Translations under genes and position numbers: made by a program
DNA from: a candidate division WOR-3 bacterium
GTDB taxonomy: Bacteria > Hydrothermota > Tepidihabitantia > SM23-42
NCBI GenBank assembly: GCA_029858255.1
Contig: JAOUFJ010000009.1
Location: 1 to 64,000, forward strand
Length of the DNA: 64,000 nucleotides
Direction: 5' to 3'
Notes under the pieces: model-generated
What the model was told of the DNA's origin: nothing
Database searches by the model: none
The model's input: only the letters and a program-made list of their open reading frames with translations
Part shown: in pieces, positions 7,380-16,135 of the stretch
Layout of the letters: every line of letters begins with the position of its first letter
How positions within the stretch are numbered: the stretch's first letter is position 1

Positions 7380-8729
7380 TCAAAGCAAACCCTTCTTGCG
7401 GTATTTCTTGATCCTGTTCAGCAGTGTCTTGTACGACACCCCGATGCGGCGAGCGGCTTCGGATTTGTTGTTACGCGTTTTCTCGAGGGTTTTTTTTATT
7501 ACTTCTACCTCGGCAAGTGCGCGTCCAGCACTTGCCGCCGCCTTTAAGGTCTTAGGCAATTCCTTCTTGCTCAGCGTTACTCTTCTTTCCGGAAGTAATA
7601 TATCTTCCGCCTGTATTATTTTTTTTGCGATTATGTTTGCACGTTCGATAGTATTTTCGAGTTCCCGGATATTACCCGGCCAATCGTAGCGTTTCAATTT
7701 CTCGATTGCGCTGGGTGAGATGTTTTTAGCCGACCGCAATTTCTTGAATATGTGATCGACCAGGAGCCTCAGGTCTTCTTTTCTTTCACGCAACGGAGGA
7801 ACGCGAATAGGAAAAACGCTCAGACGATAATAGAGGTCTTCACGGAATTTCTTTTCTTTTACCAGATTCATCAGATCACGGTTCGTTGCGGCTATTATGC
7901 GGACATCAACGCTTATTAGATAGGCACCGCCAAGTCTTTCAAAACTCCTCTCCTGAAGAACACGCAGGAGTTTCGCCTGTAGGTCTAAATCAAGGTCACC
8001 TATTTCATCCAGAAATATCGTTCCCTTGTTGGCGAGTTCAAATTTACCTATTTTTTTGGAGACAGCTCCGGTGAACGCGCCTTTTTCCGATCCAAAGAGT
8101 TCGTTCTCGATCAGCTGGTGTGGTATTGCCGCGCAATTGATCGCGACAAAAGGATTGTCCTTTCGCGGCGACAGCATGTGACACGCGCGCGCAAATAATT
8201 CTTTACCCGTACCAGACTCGCCCACGATCATTACCGTCGTGTCGGTTGGCGCGGCTTTTTGGAGTAGTTGTGCGACGTGTTTGATCGCTGGTCCCTTACC
8301 GATTATTTCCGGTGCGCCGTGTATCCTTGATGTTTCATCCCTGAGCAAGATGTTTTCATAGTATCGCCGCTGTTCTTCAAGTATCCTTTGAATAAGAGCG
8401 ATGAACTGTTCCACGTCAAATGGCTTAGTCAGAAAATCATAAGCGCCGAGCTTCATGGCTTCGACCGCGCGCTCGATCGTACCGAATGCGGTCATGATCA
8501 AAAATTTCGTGTCGGTATCTGATTTCTTAAGTTCCCGCAGGAGGTCAATACCGTCGATGTCAGGAAGTCTCAGGTCGATGATGCCTATCTCGAATTTTTC
8601 CTTCTTGAACAAACGCATTGCCTGGCGGCCATCCTTTGCCAGGTTGACCGATATGCCGGCATCCTCCAGACTGGCTTTGAGCATTTTCCCAAAGCTTTCT
8701 TTATCCTCGACTATGAGAATGTCAGCCAT
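7380..8729 (-). CDS. Sigma-54-dependent NtrC-type response regulator
   Basis: A 449-residue regulator with three domains. Residues 1-118 are a receiver with phospho-acceptor Asp52 and conserved Lys102. Residues about 138-370 are an AAA+ domain with Walker A GESGTGKE (170-177) and the sigma-54 contact loop GAFTGA (217-222). The C-terminus is a Fis-type helix-turn-helix ([22 protein letters not shown]). It activates sigma-54 RNA polymerase at target promoters when phosphorylated. No histidine kinase is adjacent. It starts 6 nt after thiC ends on the same strand, so it is probably the last gene of the GYD-thiC transcript, which is an unusual place for such a regulator. Confidence 0.95.
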   Translation of the reverse strand: MADILIVEDKESFGKMLKASLEDAGISVNLAKDGRQAMRLFKKEKFEIGIIDLRLPDIDGIDLLRELKKSDTDTKFLIMTAFGTIERAVEAMKLGAYDFLTKPFDVEQFIALIQRILEEQRRYYENILLRDETSRIHGAPEIIGKGPAIKHVAQLLQKAAPTDTTVMIVGESGTGKELFARACHMLSPRKDNPFVAINCAAIPHQLIENELFGSEKGAFTGAVSKKIGKFELANKGTIFLDEIGDLDLDLQAKLLRVLQERSFERLGGAYLISVDVRIIAATNRDLMNLVKEKKFREDLYYRLSVFPIRVPPLRERKEDLRLLVDHIFKKLRSAKNISPSAIEKLKRYDWPGNIRELENTIERANIIAKKIIQAEDILLPERRVTLSKKELPKTLKAAASAGRALAEVEVIKKTLEKTRNNKSEAARRIGVSYKTLLNRIKKYRKKGLL

Positions 8730-8735
8730 TTTGTG

Positions 8736-9989
8736 TTAACGAGACCTGCGCAAGACTTCGCGCGTTTTCTTCATCGCGCAGAATTCTCCGCACATCGTGC
8801 ACGTATCTTTTAGCTTGGAGCGCGAGCGCTTGTAGATCTTCTTAGCCTTTTCCGGCGCGGCCAGGAGTGTGAGCAATTTCTTCCAGTTAAGATCGTATCT
8901 TGCTCTGGAAACTGCGAGGTCGATCTTCTTAGCATGTTTGAGGCCTCTGGCAATGTCGGCCGCATGTCCGGCAAGCTTGGTCGCTATCACACCGTCTTTT
9001 ACTTCCTCGATATTTGGCAGCCCCAAATGCTCCGAAGGCGTGACATAGCATAGAAAATCTGCGCCGTGATATGCTGCAAGGGCTCCACCGATCGCTGCAA
9101 CAATATGGTCATAACCGGCGCCAATGTCGGTCACTAGTGGCCCGAGGACGTAGAAAGGTGCTCCTTCGCATACATTCTTCTCGAGTAGCATGTTTGCTTC
9201 GATCTCGTTTATCGGTATATGTCCGGGTCCTTCAACCATGACGCTCACTCTGGCTTTTTTGGCCCTTTTCACCAATTCTCCGATGACCATGAGTTCCCTT
9301 ATCTGGTATTCATCGGTTGCATCGGCGATCGCGCCGGGTCTCAGCCCGTCACCGAGGCTCAAGGTCGCATCGAATTTCTCGGTGATATTTAGCAGCCGAT
9401 CATAATATTCATATAAGGGGTTCTCTTTCTTGTTATGCTGCATCCATTCTATCATCATCGAGCCGCCGCGGCTCACGACGCCGCACACACGCCGTTTTCT
9501 GTCCATTCCCTTGATACTCTCTCTGGTGACACCACAGTGCACCGTTATGAAATCGACGCCGTCAGCCAGATGTCGTTCAATGACTTCGAATATCTCGTCG
9601 ACCGATGCCTGGGTGAACGGCTTGTGTTTCTTCCGCGCTTCGATCGCTACCTGGTAGATAGGTACGGTTCCGATGGGAACTGTTGAGCGCTTGATAATTG
9701 CCCGCCTGATCTTGTCGATGTCACCCCCAGTAGAAAGGTCCATGACAGTATCAGCTCCGGCTTCTATTGACGCTGCCAGTTTCTTCAGTTCGACCTTAAG
9801 ATCAGCGACATCGGGCGAAGTGCCGATATTCGCATTTACTTTAGTGGTAAGGCCCTCGCCGACTGCCAGGGGCTTGATCTTGTGCATTTTGTTTTTCAAG
9901 AGGACGATGCGTCCCCGTTTGATACCCTGCTTCAGGTATTTAACCGATATACCTTCTCGTTTGGCAATTTGTCCGTAGATATCTGGCAT
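8736..9989 (-). CDS. thiC: Phosphomethylpyrimidine synthase ThiC
   Basis: A 417-residue radical SAM enzyme converting aminoimidazole ribotide to HMP phosphate for thiamine synthesis. It has the family core (VNANIGTSPD near residue 54, MDLSTGGDI, VEGPGHIPINEIEANM) and the C-terminal cluster cysteines in CTMCGEFC (residues 397-404), the short-spaced form seen in compact ThiC proteins. Its start overlaps the end of the small GYD-like gene by one base. No TPP riboswitch is recognisable before the operon. thiE lies about 5 kb upstream in its own unit. A ThiD2 domain in ThiE probably supplies the kinase step. Confidence 0.97.
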   Translation of the reverse strand: MPDIYGQIAKREGISVKYLKQGIKRGRIVLLKNKMHKIKPLAVGEGLTTKVNANIGTSPDVADLKVELKKLAASIEAGADTVMDLSTGGDIDKIRRAIIKRSTVPIGTVPIYQVAIEARKKHKPFTQASVDEIFEVIERHLADGVDFITVHCGVTRESIKGMDRKRRVCGVVSRGGSMMIEWMQHNKKENPLYEYYDRLLNITEKFDATLSLGDGLRPGAIADATDEYQIRELMVIGELVKRAKKARVSVMVEGPGHIPINEIEANMLLEKNVCEGAPFYVLGPLVTDIGAGYDHIVAAIGGALAAYHGADFLCYVTPSEHLGLPNIEEVKDGVIATKLAGHAADIARGLKHAKKIDLAVSRARYDLNWKKLLTLLAAPEKAKKIYKRSRSKLKDTCTMCGEFCAMKKTREVLRRSR

Positions 9990-10231
9990 TATTTTCTTTC
10001 CACCGGCATCCCGAGTGAAGTCTTAGGCACTGCAACCGATACGAATTTGAGGATAAACGACAGCGCTTTTTCCTCACTGGGTGCTTCAAATGTTAAAATA
10101 TAATCAGGTTTTCCAAAAAGACTCAAAAACTCGCGTATTTTGATGTCTTTTGGCACTTTTATCGTGTTTATTATTTTCCTTAATTCATCCACCTTGCCTG
10201 GTATTACGTCCAACATAGAGACAAAAATCAT
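9989..10231 (-). CDS. Small GYD-like / dimeric alpha-beta barrel protein
   Basis: An 80-residue protein, MIFVSMLDVIPGKVDELR onward, with the pattern of a small ferredoxin-like alpha-beta barrel. The stretch DYILTFEAPSEEKALSFILKF recalls GYD-domain proteins and the ligand-binding half of Lrp/AsnC regulators. No DNA-binding part is present. It has a strong AAAGGAGC ribosome site and a clear promoter (10252-10279), and it overlaps thiC, so it is co-translated with it. A role linked to thiamine-precursor synthesis is possible but only inferred from context. Confidence 0.6.
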   Translation of the reverse strand: MIFVSMLDVIPGKVDELRKIINTIKVPKDIKIREFLSLFGKPDYILTFEAPSEEKALSFILKFVSVAVPKTSLGMPVERK

Positions 10232-10251
10232 ATACGCTCCTTTCCTGCGTA

Positions 10252-10279
10252 ATTATAGTCGTATTTGAGTTTTTGTCAA
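10252..10279 (-). promoter_or_regulatory. Promoter of the GYD-thiC-regulator operon
   Basis: TTGACA (10274-10279), a 16-nt spacer and TATAAT (10252-10257) on the minus strand; the leader of about 15 nt carries AAAGGAGC before the ATG at 10231. Confidence 0.8.
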
Positions 10280-10665
10280 TTAAGCCATGTGGAAGCTTCT
10301 TCCGCAGGGCTTTTGATTATATTGATTCAAAAGAAGATTACAGCGATGTTTATATTTACTTGCACGCCGTTGGCGTGCCGTCGATGACAGCGATGAAAAA
10401 AAAGATTATGATGATTGCCTTTTAAGCGGAGATTGCTTCGTCATTCCATTCCTCACAATGACGGCGGAGTGGGTGAGATCCCCGCGTCCGCCCACTGCGA
10501 ACTCGCAATGACCGGGAGGATGGCTAAGTTCTGGTTGGTGTTGGGCATGAGGCGTTCAGCGTGCAGCGTCGAGCGGTCGGCTTCTCGACGCAGTCGGCTG
10601 CGCCTCCTTTGCTCGAAGAATAGCCATTACTTAACAGCGGGGAAGACGTATAGCGTTTCTGGTTC
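10280..10665. other. Intergenic stretch with repeat fragments, no gene seen
   Basis: It holds pieces of the TCATTGCGAGGA repeat family (near 10440-10510) and a CTTCTCGAC...CTCGAAGAATAGCCATTA segment near 10578-10632 that recurs in altered form near 19490-19525. No open frame has coding character. Confidence 0.5.
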
Positions 10666-10693
10666 TTGACATGTAATAACGGTTAATTAAAAT
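10666..10693 (+). promoter_or_regulatory. Promoter of the EF-Tu domain-2-like gene
   Basis: TTGACA (10666-10671), 16-nt spacer, TAAAAT (10688-10693), followed by a short leader with GAAGGAGG before the ATG at 10712. Confidence 0.75.
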
Positions 10694-10711
10694 GGGGTAG
10701 AAGGAGGAAAA

Positions 10712-10966
10712 ATGGAGAAGTTGATTGGCAAGATCACACATTATTTCAATAAGATCAGTGTAGGCATCATTGAAATAACAGACGGTGAATTAAATGTAGG
10801 TGATACAATACATATAAAGGGTCATACAAGCGATTTCACCCAGCAGGTGACATCTATACAACTCGAACACAATCCTATTGAAAAGGCAAAAAAGGGCGAT
10901 GCCATAGGAATAAAAGTCGAATCACCCGTACACGAACACGACCAGGTGTTTCTGGTCACTGAGTAG
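10712..10966 (+). CDS. Stand-alone translation-factor domain 2 (EF-Tu domain II-like) protein
   Basis: An 84-residue beta-barrel protein. The segments VGIIEITDGELNVGDTIHIKGH, VTSIQLEHNPIEKAKKGDAIGIKV and HDQVFLV follow the order of domain II of translational GTPases (EF-Tu, IF2, SelB), but there is no GTPase domain. Such stand-alone domains occur in several bacteria and archaea and have no settled function. It is monocistronic, with a strong AGGAGG site and its own promoter. Confidence 0.8.
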   Translation: MEKLIGKITHYFNKISVGIIEITDGELNVGDTIHIKGHTSDFTQQVTSIQLEHNPIEKAKKGDAIGIKVESPVHEHDQVFLVTE

Positions 10967-11327
10967 CGGTCACTTCTAATTGTACATAAGTTCTTCTCTT
11001 TAATGCATTTGAAACAATAGTTGACTTTTCTGTAATCCTCTCAGTGACCAAATCCTAAATCCTAAGCACGAAATTCTATTCCGCAGATACTCGAATCTTT
11101 GATTTGATTGTATGTGCGAGAATGCCCGCAGGGTGAACAAATTCAAATATCAAAGCACGAATAATTAAAATAAAGACTGCTTCGTTGTCGTTCGCCTAGC
11201 TCACGAATCCTCGCAATGACTGCCTCCCGGCATAGATGACGGTGATGACAAATAGATTACAGCGATAAGGTTGTAGTCAGGCCGTTACTGCGTCAACTTT
11301 TTACTTCTAACTCATATTGTTATTAAA
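10967..11327. other. Intergenic stretch with repeat fragments, no gene seen
   Basis: It contains AAATCCTAAATCCTAAG near 11050, resembling the repeats around the four-helix-bundle gene, and another CTCGCAATGACTGC piece near 11211. No coding frame is evident. No clear terminator for the convergent gene at 11328 is seen. Confidence 0.5.
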
Positions 11328-12974
11328 TTATACGCGTACCCCGCGGTCGACGAACAGATGTCGTTTGATCTTCTGCGTACTCGTCTTCGGGAATTCTTCG
11401 TCGCGGATTTCAAACTCGGTAACCTTCTTGTAGATGGGCAGTTGTTCATTGACCTCGCGTACGATTTCCTTGTATATATTCTCGACATCCAGTTCGCTCA
11501 TCTCCACTCCTTTTTCAATGCCGTGTTGTTCCAACCGTTCGTAGTCCGGGAAGATGAGAGCGCATATCTGTTCTTTCTTTGTCTTCTGATCGATCCTGGG
11601 TATGACCAGTACTTCTGTTATCCATTCACTCTTTATCAATTTCGCTTCTATCTCTTCGGGCTGAATATTCTTGCCGGTCTGCGTCACGATAAGACTTTTT
11701 TTCCTGCCGGTGATGTAAATATAACCTTCATCGTCCATGTAACCCAGATCGCCGGTATACAGCCACCCGTTTTTCAACACTTCGTCAGTCGCTTCTTTGT
11801 TTTTATAGTAGCCGAGCATTATGTTAGGTCCGCGCGCGATTATCTCGCCGATGCCATTCTCGTCCGGTTCGTCGATCTTGATCTCTACATCCGGTATCGC
11901 CACGCCGACTGATTTCACGTTTGGTTTCTCCAACGGACTCACCGACAGCACAGGTGACGATTCGGTCAAACCGTAGCCCTGTAGAATGGGGACCGCGAGC
12001 AACTGTAATGCCTTGGCGACTTTGTCGGTCAGCGCCGCGCCTCCAGCGCACGCAATTCTCAGGTTACCGAGTCCCATCTCTTTACGTACGCTAGCAAAGA
12101 GTGGTTTGCGCAAGAAGGGTACTACTGACCCGATGCCGCTTATTGCGTTGAACATGATTTTCTTCGTAAGAGATGCGCTGCCGACCTTCCGGTAAAGTGC
12201 GCCGACGAATTTCTCGAAGAGCAATGGCACGGCTATGAGACAGCTCACATTGGATTCCTTCATCGTAGCCAGAATATCGGTTGGTTTCAGACTCGGCGGG
12301 TAATAAATGGCTGCGCCGCGGAAAATCGGGAAGAGGAAACCGGCTGTTCCCTCAAACGTGTGATGCATGGGGATGATCGAGCAAAGGGTGTCTTTCTCAT
12401 TAATTTCGATGAAGCGCTCGACCGATTTCATGTTACACATTATATTATAGTGGCTCAGCATGACCGCTTTTGATGTACCTGTTGTGCCTGATGTGAATAT
12501 CAGGACCGCCAGGCCTTTGGGGTCAATGCCCTTCACCTGGATGTCCTTTTTGGGTGATATCCTCTTTATATCGGCCATCGGTATAATGTGTTTGATATTC
12601 TTTATCTCTCCTTTGAGCTCGTTTATCTTTTCGAGATATGTCTCGGACACTATTATACCTTTTGACTCACTGCGTGTGAGAATGTGTATTATTTCGGCAT
12701 CCTGTGACATACGGTCGACCGGGACCGTGATCAAACCAGCCCTTACGATCCCTAGATATCCAATCGCCCATTCTGGTGAGTTTTCACCCATGACCGCGAA
12801 CTTATCACCCTTCTGCAGACCAAGTTCAAGAAGGTAGTTCTTCATTCTGACTACGGCATCTTTCAGTTGCCTGTATGTGTAGCTCGTTTCGCCTTTCTTC
12901 AAGGCAAGTTTATCCGGCCAGTTGCTCACCGCTCGTTCAAAAACATCACCTAAAAGTTCTCTTTCTCCGTTCAT
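11328..12974 (-). CDS. AMP-binding long-chain fatty acid-CoA ligase-like protein
   Basis: A 548-residue member of the ANL adenylating superfamily. The P-loop motif is LIFTSGTTGTSKAVMLSH (about residues 163-180); QGYGLTESSPVLSV, GWLYTGDLGYMDDEGYIYITGRKK and the C-terminal lysine region KTSTQKIKRHLF are also visible. It adenylates a carboxylic acid, most likely a fatty acid, and passes it to CoA or a carrier. Its start overlaps the EIIA gene end by 4 bp, placing it last in the hpf-hprK-EIIA transcript, an unusual partner for sugar-regulation genes. Confidence 0.9.
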   Translation of the reverse strand: MNGERELLGDVFERAVSNWPDKLALKKGETSYTYRQLKDAVVRMKNYLLELGLQKGDKFAVMGENSPEWAIGYLGIVRAGLITVPVDRMSQDAEIIHILTRSESKGIIVSETYLEKINELKGEIKNIKHIIPMADIKRISPKKDIQVKGIDPKGLAVLIFTSGTTGTSKAVMLSHYNIMCNMKSVERFIEINEKDTLCSIIPMHHTFEGTAGFLFPIFRGAAIYYPPSLKPTDILATMKESNVSCLIAVPLLFEKFVGALYRKVGSASLTKKIMFNAISGIGSVVPFLRKPLFASVRKEMGLGNLRIACAGGAALTDKVAKALQLLAVPILQGYGLTESSPVLSVSPLEKPNVKSVGVAIPDVEIKIDEPDENGIGEIIARGPNIMLGYYKNKEATDEVLKNGWLYTGDLGYMDDEGYIYITGRKKSLIVTQTGKNIQPEEIEAKLIKSEWITEVLVIPRIDQKTKKEQICALIFPDYERLEQHGIEKGVEMSELDVENIYKEIVREVNEQLPIYKKVTEFEIRDEEFPKTSTQKIKRHLFVDRGVRV

Positions 12975-13363
12975 TTCTTCTCCAGTTTAAATATGCTCTC
13001 TTTTCCTTTTTTGACCAGGATGGGCACCAGCTGCTCAGCTGGATATTTTTCTCTCAGCATGAAGAATTCAATGAGAATCGGAAGGTTGATGCCACATATG
13101 ACATTCAGGTTTTCTCTATTCTTTAATAAACTGTAGCAGCTGATCGTGCAGCTACCCCCTGGTAAATCGACGAAAACAATTGTCTCGTGTTTGTTAGTTT
13201 GCCCAACGACTTTGTCGAGCTTTTCGTCCAGAAGAGTACACGACATCCCGGCGTTGGAGACCACTTCCATAAGATCCTGCTTACCGACTATCTGTTCGGC
13301 GGTTTTGAGCATAGTTTCAGAAAAACTACCGTGTCCTACTATAATACCTCTGATCACCGTCAT
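12971..13363 (-). CDS. PTS EIIA component, mannose/fructose type
   Basis: A 130-residue EIIA-Man-like domain with the phospho-accepting His11 in IIVGHGSF and the conserved FVDLPGGSCTISC stretch. In a complete phosphotransferase system it would accept phosphate from HPr and pass it to EIIB. No EIIB, EIIC or EIID gene is nearby, and it sits directly after hprK, so a regulatory rather than a transport role is likely. Confidence 0.88.
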   Translation of the reverse strand: MTVIRGIIVGHGSFSETMLKTAEQIVGKQDLMEVVSNAGMSCTLLDEKLDKVVGQTNKHETIVFVDLPGGSCTISCYSLLKNRENLNVICGINLPILIEFFMLREKYPAEQLVPILVKKGKESIFKLEKK

Positions 13364-14344
13364 TTACTCTATATCCTCGTCAAAGGTAACACTAGGCATT
13401 TCGCGTTCGGATAAGATTCTCTTGAGTTCTCTATCATACTCCTCCGCCGGTCTGATCCCGCGCAGGTCGAGAAGGTAGTTCATCGCAATTACTTCAGCAA
13501 TTACCGAAATATTCTTTCCCGGACTTAGTGGTATGACGATTTGCGGTACCCCAACGCCTAGTATCTCCATTTTCTTTTTCTCAATACCAAGACGGTCAAA
13601 ATTACCTTTTATTTCATCCCATAGAACGAGTTCGATTATTATCTCTATCCTCTTCTTGAGGCGAACTGATTTTACACCGAATATCCTGTAGATATCAACG
13701 ATACCGACACCTCTGATTTCTATGTGATGCTTGAGGCGGTCGCTTTTCTCGGCGCCGGCCCCGATGAGTATGTCGCCCCTTCTGATTATCGTGATCAAGT
13801 CATCGGCCACAAAGCGATGTCCGCGTTCAACGAGATCGAGCGCGCATTCGCTCTTGCCTGTACCCGGCTTGCCCATGAACAATACCCCGACTCCATAGAT
13901 GTCAACGAGGGTTCCCTGCAGGAATTCGGTTGGGGCAAGTTTGAAATCAAGGTATGCGGTGAGACTATGTATAAAGGGTGTTGTTGAGTTAGGTGTACGC
14001 AGAATGGGAATTTTCCGGCGTTTTGCTTCATCGATGAATTTCTTGTCGATGGCAAGCTTCTTGGTCACTATGACGACCGGCGTGCCAAGTCTCATAACGG
14101 TGGCAATGCGGCGGTTCTTGATCTCTTTTTTGAGGGTCTTCAGGTAAAATGTTTCAGTTTTACCGATGATCATGATCCGATCGCTCAGGAAATAGCCGGT
14201 ATAACCAGCGAGCGCGAGGCCAGGACGAAAGATATCGTAACTGGTTATTTCTTTCTTCTCAAGATATTCTTTGCCTGTTATTACTTCGAGAGACAACTCG
14301 TCCTTTTTTTCTTCATACAGCGTCTTGAGGTTTATGGATTTCAT
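13364..14344 (-). CDS. hprK: HPr kinase/phosphorylase
   Basis: A 326-residue protein of usual length. The N-terminal domain (about 1-130) is followed by the catalytic domain with P-loop GKPGTGKS (158-165), the FVADD acid pair near 178-182 and the family signature EIRGVGIVDI near 209. It phosphorylates and dephosphorylates a serine on HPr to sense carbon status. The start overlaps hpf by 4 bp and the next gene, EIIA, begins immediately, forming a compact hpf-hprK-EIIA operon of the sort known from Gram-negative lineages with reduced PTS. Confidence 0.96.
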   Translation of the reverse strand: MKSINLKTLYEEKKDELSLEVITGKEYLEKKEITSYDIFRPGLALAGYTGYFLSDRIMIIGKTETFYLKTLKKEIKNRRIATVMRLGTPVVIVTKKLAIDKKFIDEAKRRKIPILRTPNSTTPFIHSLTAYLDFKLAPTEFLQGTLVDIYGVGVLFMGKPGTGKSECALDLVERGHRFVADDLITIIRRGDILIGAGAEKSDRLKHHIEIRGVGIVDIYRIFGVKSVRLKKRIEIIIELVLWDEIKGNFDRLGIEKKKMEILGVGVPQIVIPLSPGKNISVIAEVIAMNYLLDLRGIRPAEEYDRELKRILSEREMPSVTFDEDIE

Positions 14345-14658
14345 TTTCTTCTTGTTTTCTGCGCCAATCTCTTTCTTTCGCGGAATTTTCCTTCGTATTT
14401 ATCGAGCTGGCGTTCAACCTTTCTCACAACATCGTTAATGCCTATATAAATGTCTGGATTGCTCACGCGGCTGGTAATCGATGAGTGCTTTACTGACAGG
14501 GTAAGCTCGATGATACTCGTTCCCTTGTCCTTTTCCATAATCATTTTGGAGTCTATGACATAGTGTTCAAAATGTTTCAATTTTTTAAGTTTTTTTGTTA
14601 CGTAGTCTTTAATTGCATCAGATACTTCAAAGTTCCTGGCCGTGATGTTTAGTTTCAT
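14341..14658 (-). CDS. hpf: Ribosome hibernation-promoting factor, short form
   Basis: A 105-residue HPF/YfiA-family protein with the opening MKLNITARNFEVSDAIKDYVTKKLKKLKHF and a basic C-terminus. It binds the small ribosomal subunit during slow growth. There is no long-form dimerisation domain. AGGAGG lies 4-5 nt before the ATG, in a leader of about 48 nt from the promoter at 14713-14741. It leads the hprK operon, as its homologues do near rpoN/PTS regulatory genes in Proteobacteria. Confidence 0.95.
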   Translation of the reverse strand: MKLNITARNFEVSDAIKDYVTKKLKKLKHFEHYVIDSKMIMEKDKGTSIIELTLSVKHSSITSRVSNPDIYIGINDVVRKVERQLDKYEGKFRERKRLAQKTRRK

Positions 14659-14712
14659 ATAACCTCCTGATGTGCGTACAACGGGGAGAAAACTAAGGGC
14701 ATAGATATGGTA

Positions 14713-14741
14713 ATTATATGCATATTCTATTTGCGTGTCAA
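14713..14741 (-). promoter_or_regulatory. Promoter of the hpf-hprK operon, inside the end of thiE
   Basis: TTGACA (14736-14741), 17-nt spacer and TATAAT (14713-14718) on the minus strand. The -35 box is made of the Leu-Thr codons near the C-terminus of thiE, whose stop codon lies at 14727. Confidence 0.8.
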
Positions 14742-15734
14742 TGAACGCAATCTGTTTTTCATATTGCCTCCGAAGACGAAGGACGCAACTGCAATGCCGG
14801 ATGCTCCTGCGTGCAGAATAGATTTGTAGTTCTTGTCATTCACGCCGCCAATACCGATGACGGGAATCTTCACAGACCGGCATATTGACCTCAAGGTGCT
14901 GATCGTGCATTTGCGGGCATCCGTTTTTGTCTTCGTGGGGTAGATCGCACCGACTCCCAGATAATCGACTCCATCAGACTCCGCCTTCACGGCTTCTTTT
15001 ATAGTACGGGCTGAGGCTCCGATGATCGCCGTATCGCCCATGATTCTCCGTACAATACTCACGGGTATATCCTTTTGCCCTAAGTGTATGCCGTGTGCAT
15101 TACATGCTATCGCAATATCCGCACGATTGTTGACTATGAATTTCACATCTTTCTCGCCTATTGTTTTGCGTATTTTATGGGCGTATTTCAAGAAAGCGCG
15201 ATCGTTCAGTGATGTGATCCTCAGCTGAATCATCGTGGCGCCGTTTTTCATGAGGATTCTGGTTACTTCTTCGACATTACAGGAAGGCAGGTACTGTTCA
15301 TCGATGATCACGTGAAGGTAAGGGTCGAAACGCTTATCGATGTGTCTTACAAAATCTTTTTCGAGGTCGTAAATCTTGAATCGTATTTCTTTCATTGATC
15401 CGCTCAGTTTTGTGTCAAAAGTCTTGCACGTTTCTTCAAGTATTCTCGATGCCTCCTTGGCGCGGGTTATATTGGACAAGATTACTATGGTGCTTGTTTT
15501 GGTTGTTATGGTGTCGAATTTTGCCGGGCGCCCGGGGTCTTCACTGCTCAGGCGAGACTGGATGACTTTTTTCAAGGGCAATGATTTTTTGAAATCACGG
15601 AAGGCATTTCTGATATTCCTCGTCTGGGACAGGAGGTTCCGGTCATAGATATGGAATCGTGCGATATCTTCTATGAGCTTGAGGGATTCATCCAACCGAT
15701 TGAGGTTTACGTCTATGATGCGCAAAAAAGGCAC
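14727..15734 (-). CDS. thiE: ThiD2-ThiE fusion, thiamine-phosphate synthase
   Basis: About 335 residues. The N-terminal third (IIDVNLNRLDESLKLIEDIARF and SSEDPGRPA) matches the ThiD2-like domain often fused to ThiE; the rest is a TIM-barrel thiamine-phosphate synthase with MIQLRITSLNDR, VGAIYPTKTKTDA and IGIGGVND phosphate-binding loops. It joins HMP-PP and thiazole phosphate. The frame stays open to a TTG at 15749, but that codon lies upstream of the -10 box end. The GTG at 15734 lies 5 nt after TATACT with no Shine-Dalgarno, so a leaderless GTG start is preferred. Confidence 0.92.
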   Translation of the reverse strand: MPFLRIIDVNLNRLDESLKLIEDIARFHIYDRNLLSQTRNIRNAFRDFKKSLPLKKVIQSRLSSEDPGRPAKFDTITTKTSTIVILSNITRAKEASRILEETCKTFDTKLSGSMKEIRFKIYDLEKDFVRHIDKRFDPYLHVIIDEQYLPSCNVEEVTRILMKNGATMIQLRITSLNDRAFLKYAHKIRKTIGEKDVKFIVNNRADIAIACNAHGIHLGQKDIPVSIVRRIMGDTAIIGASARTIKEAVKAESDGVDYLGVGAIYPTKTKTDARKCTISTLRSICRSVKIPVIGIGGVNDKNYKSILHAGASGIAVASFVFGGNMKNRLRSLTRK

Positions 15735-15739
15735 ACTAA

Positions 15740-15768
15740 AGTATAACAATAATCCACTCAGGTGTCAA
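15740..15768 (-). promoter_or_regulatory. thiE promoter, apparently leaderless
   Basis: TTGACA (15763-15768), 17-nt spacer and TATACT (15740-15745). The transcription start expected 6-7 nt after the -10 box coincides with the GTG at 15734. Confidence 0.75.
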
Positions 15769-15783
15769 GGTGGCGATAGCAGC

Positions 15784-15816
15784 AAAAAAAGGGGGCAAAC
15801 ACGAGATTCGCCCCCT
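15784..15816 (-). terminator. Rho-independent terminator of the cold-shock gene
   Basis: On the minus strand GGGGGC (15810-15815) pairs with GCCCCC (15791-15796) and is followed by seven T residues (15784-15790). It lies about 20 nt past the cold-shock gene stop codon. Confidence 0.9.
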
Positions 15817-15838
15817 GAAACACATGCGTGCCTGTTGC

Positions 15839-16051
15839 TTATTCGTTAGTGCGTTCGACCTTTATTGCCTTTGAACCCTTGGGTGTTTGACTTATTTCGA
15901 ACTTAACTCGCTCGCCTTCACGAAGGACCCGATAACCTTCACCAGTAATATCAGCATAGTGCACAAAGACATCACCGGACCCGTCTTCATTCTCGATAAA
16001 CCCGTATCCCTTTTTGCCATCGAACCACTTTACCTTACCGTAGACCTGCAA
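15839..16051 (-). CDS. Cold-shock domain protein
   Basis: A 70-residue single-stranded nucleic-acid binding OB-fold protein with RNP1 KKGYGFIE and RNP2 DVFVHY motifs. The chosen start is the TTG at 16051, directly after AAAGGAGG; the longer frame to an ATG at 16087 would put that Shine-Dalgarno inside the gene. The leader of nearly 80 nt contains a small AACCG/CGGTT hairpin, in keeping with leader-based temperature control in this family. It has its own promoter and terminator, so it is monocistronic. Confidence 0.93.
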   Translation of the reverse strand: MQVYGKVKWFDGKKGYGFIENEDGSGDVFVHYADITGEGYRVLREGERVKFEISQTPKGSKAIKVERTNE

Positions 16052-16135
16052 ATTTCCTCCTTTCGAGCTTTGATACCATATTCCCATCCAGAGAGGATTA
16101 CGAATTTGGTCAACCGCTACGGTTAAACCTTAAAA

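Noticed and set aside
10232-10711. A TPP riboswitch before the thiC operon
   Set aside because: No CTGAGA or matching conserved second half is present in the short leader, which consists almost only of the ribosome site.
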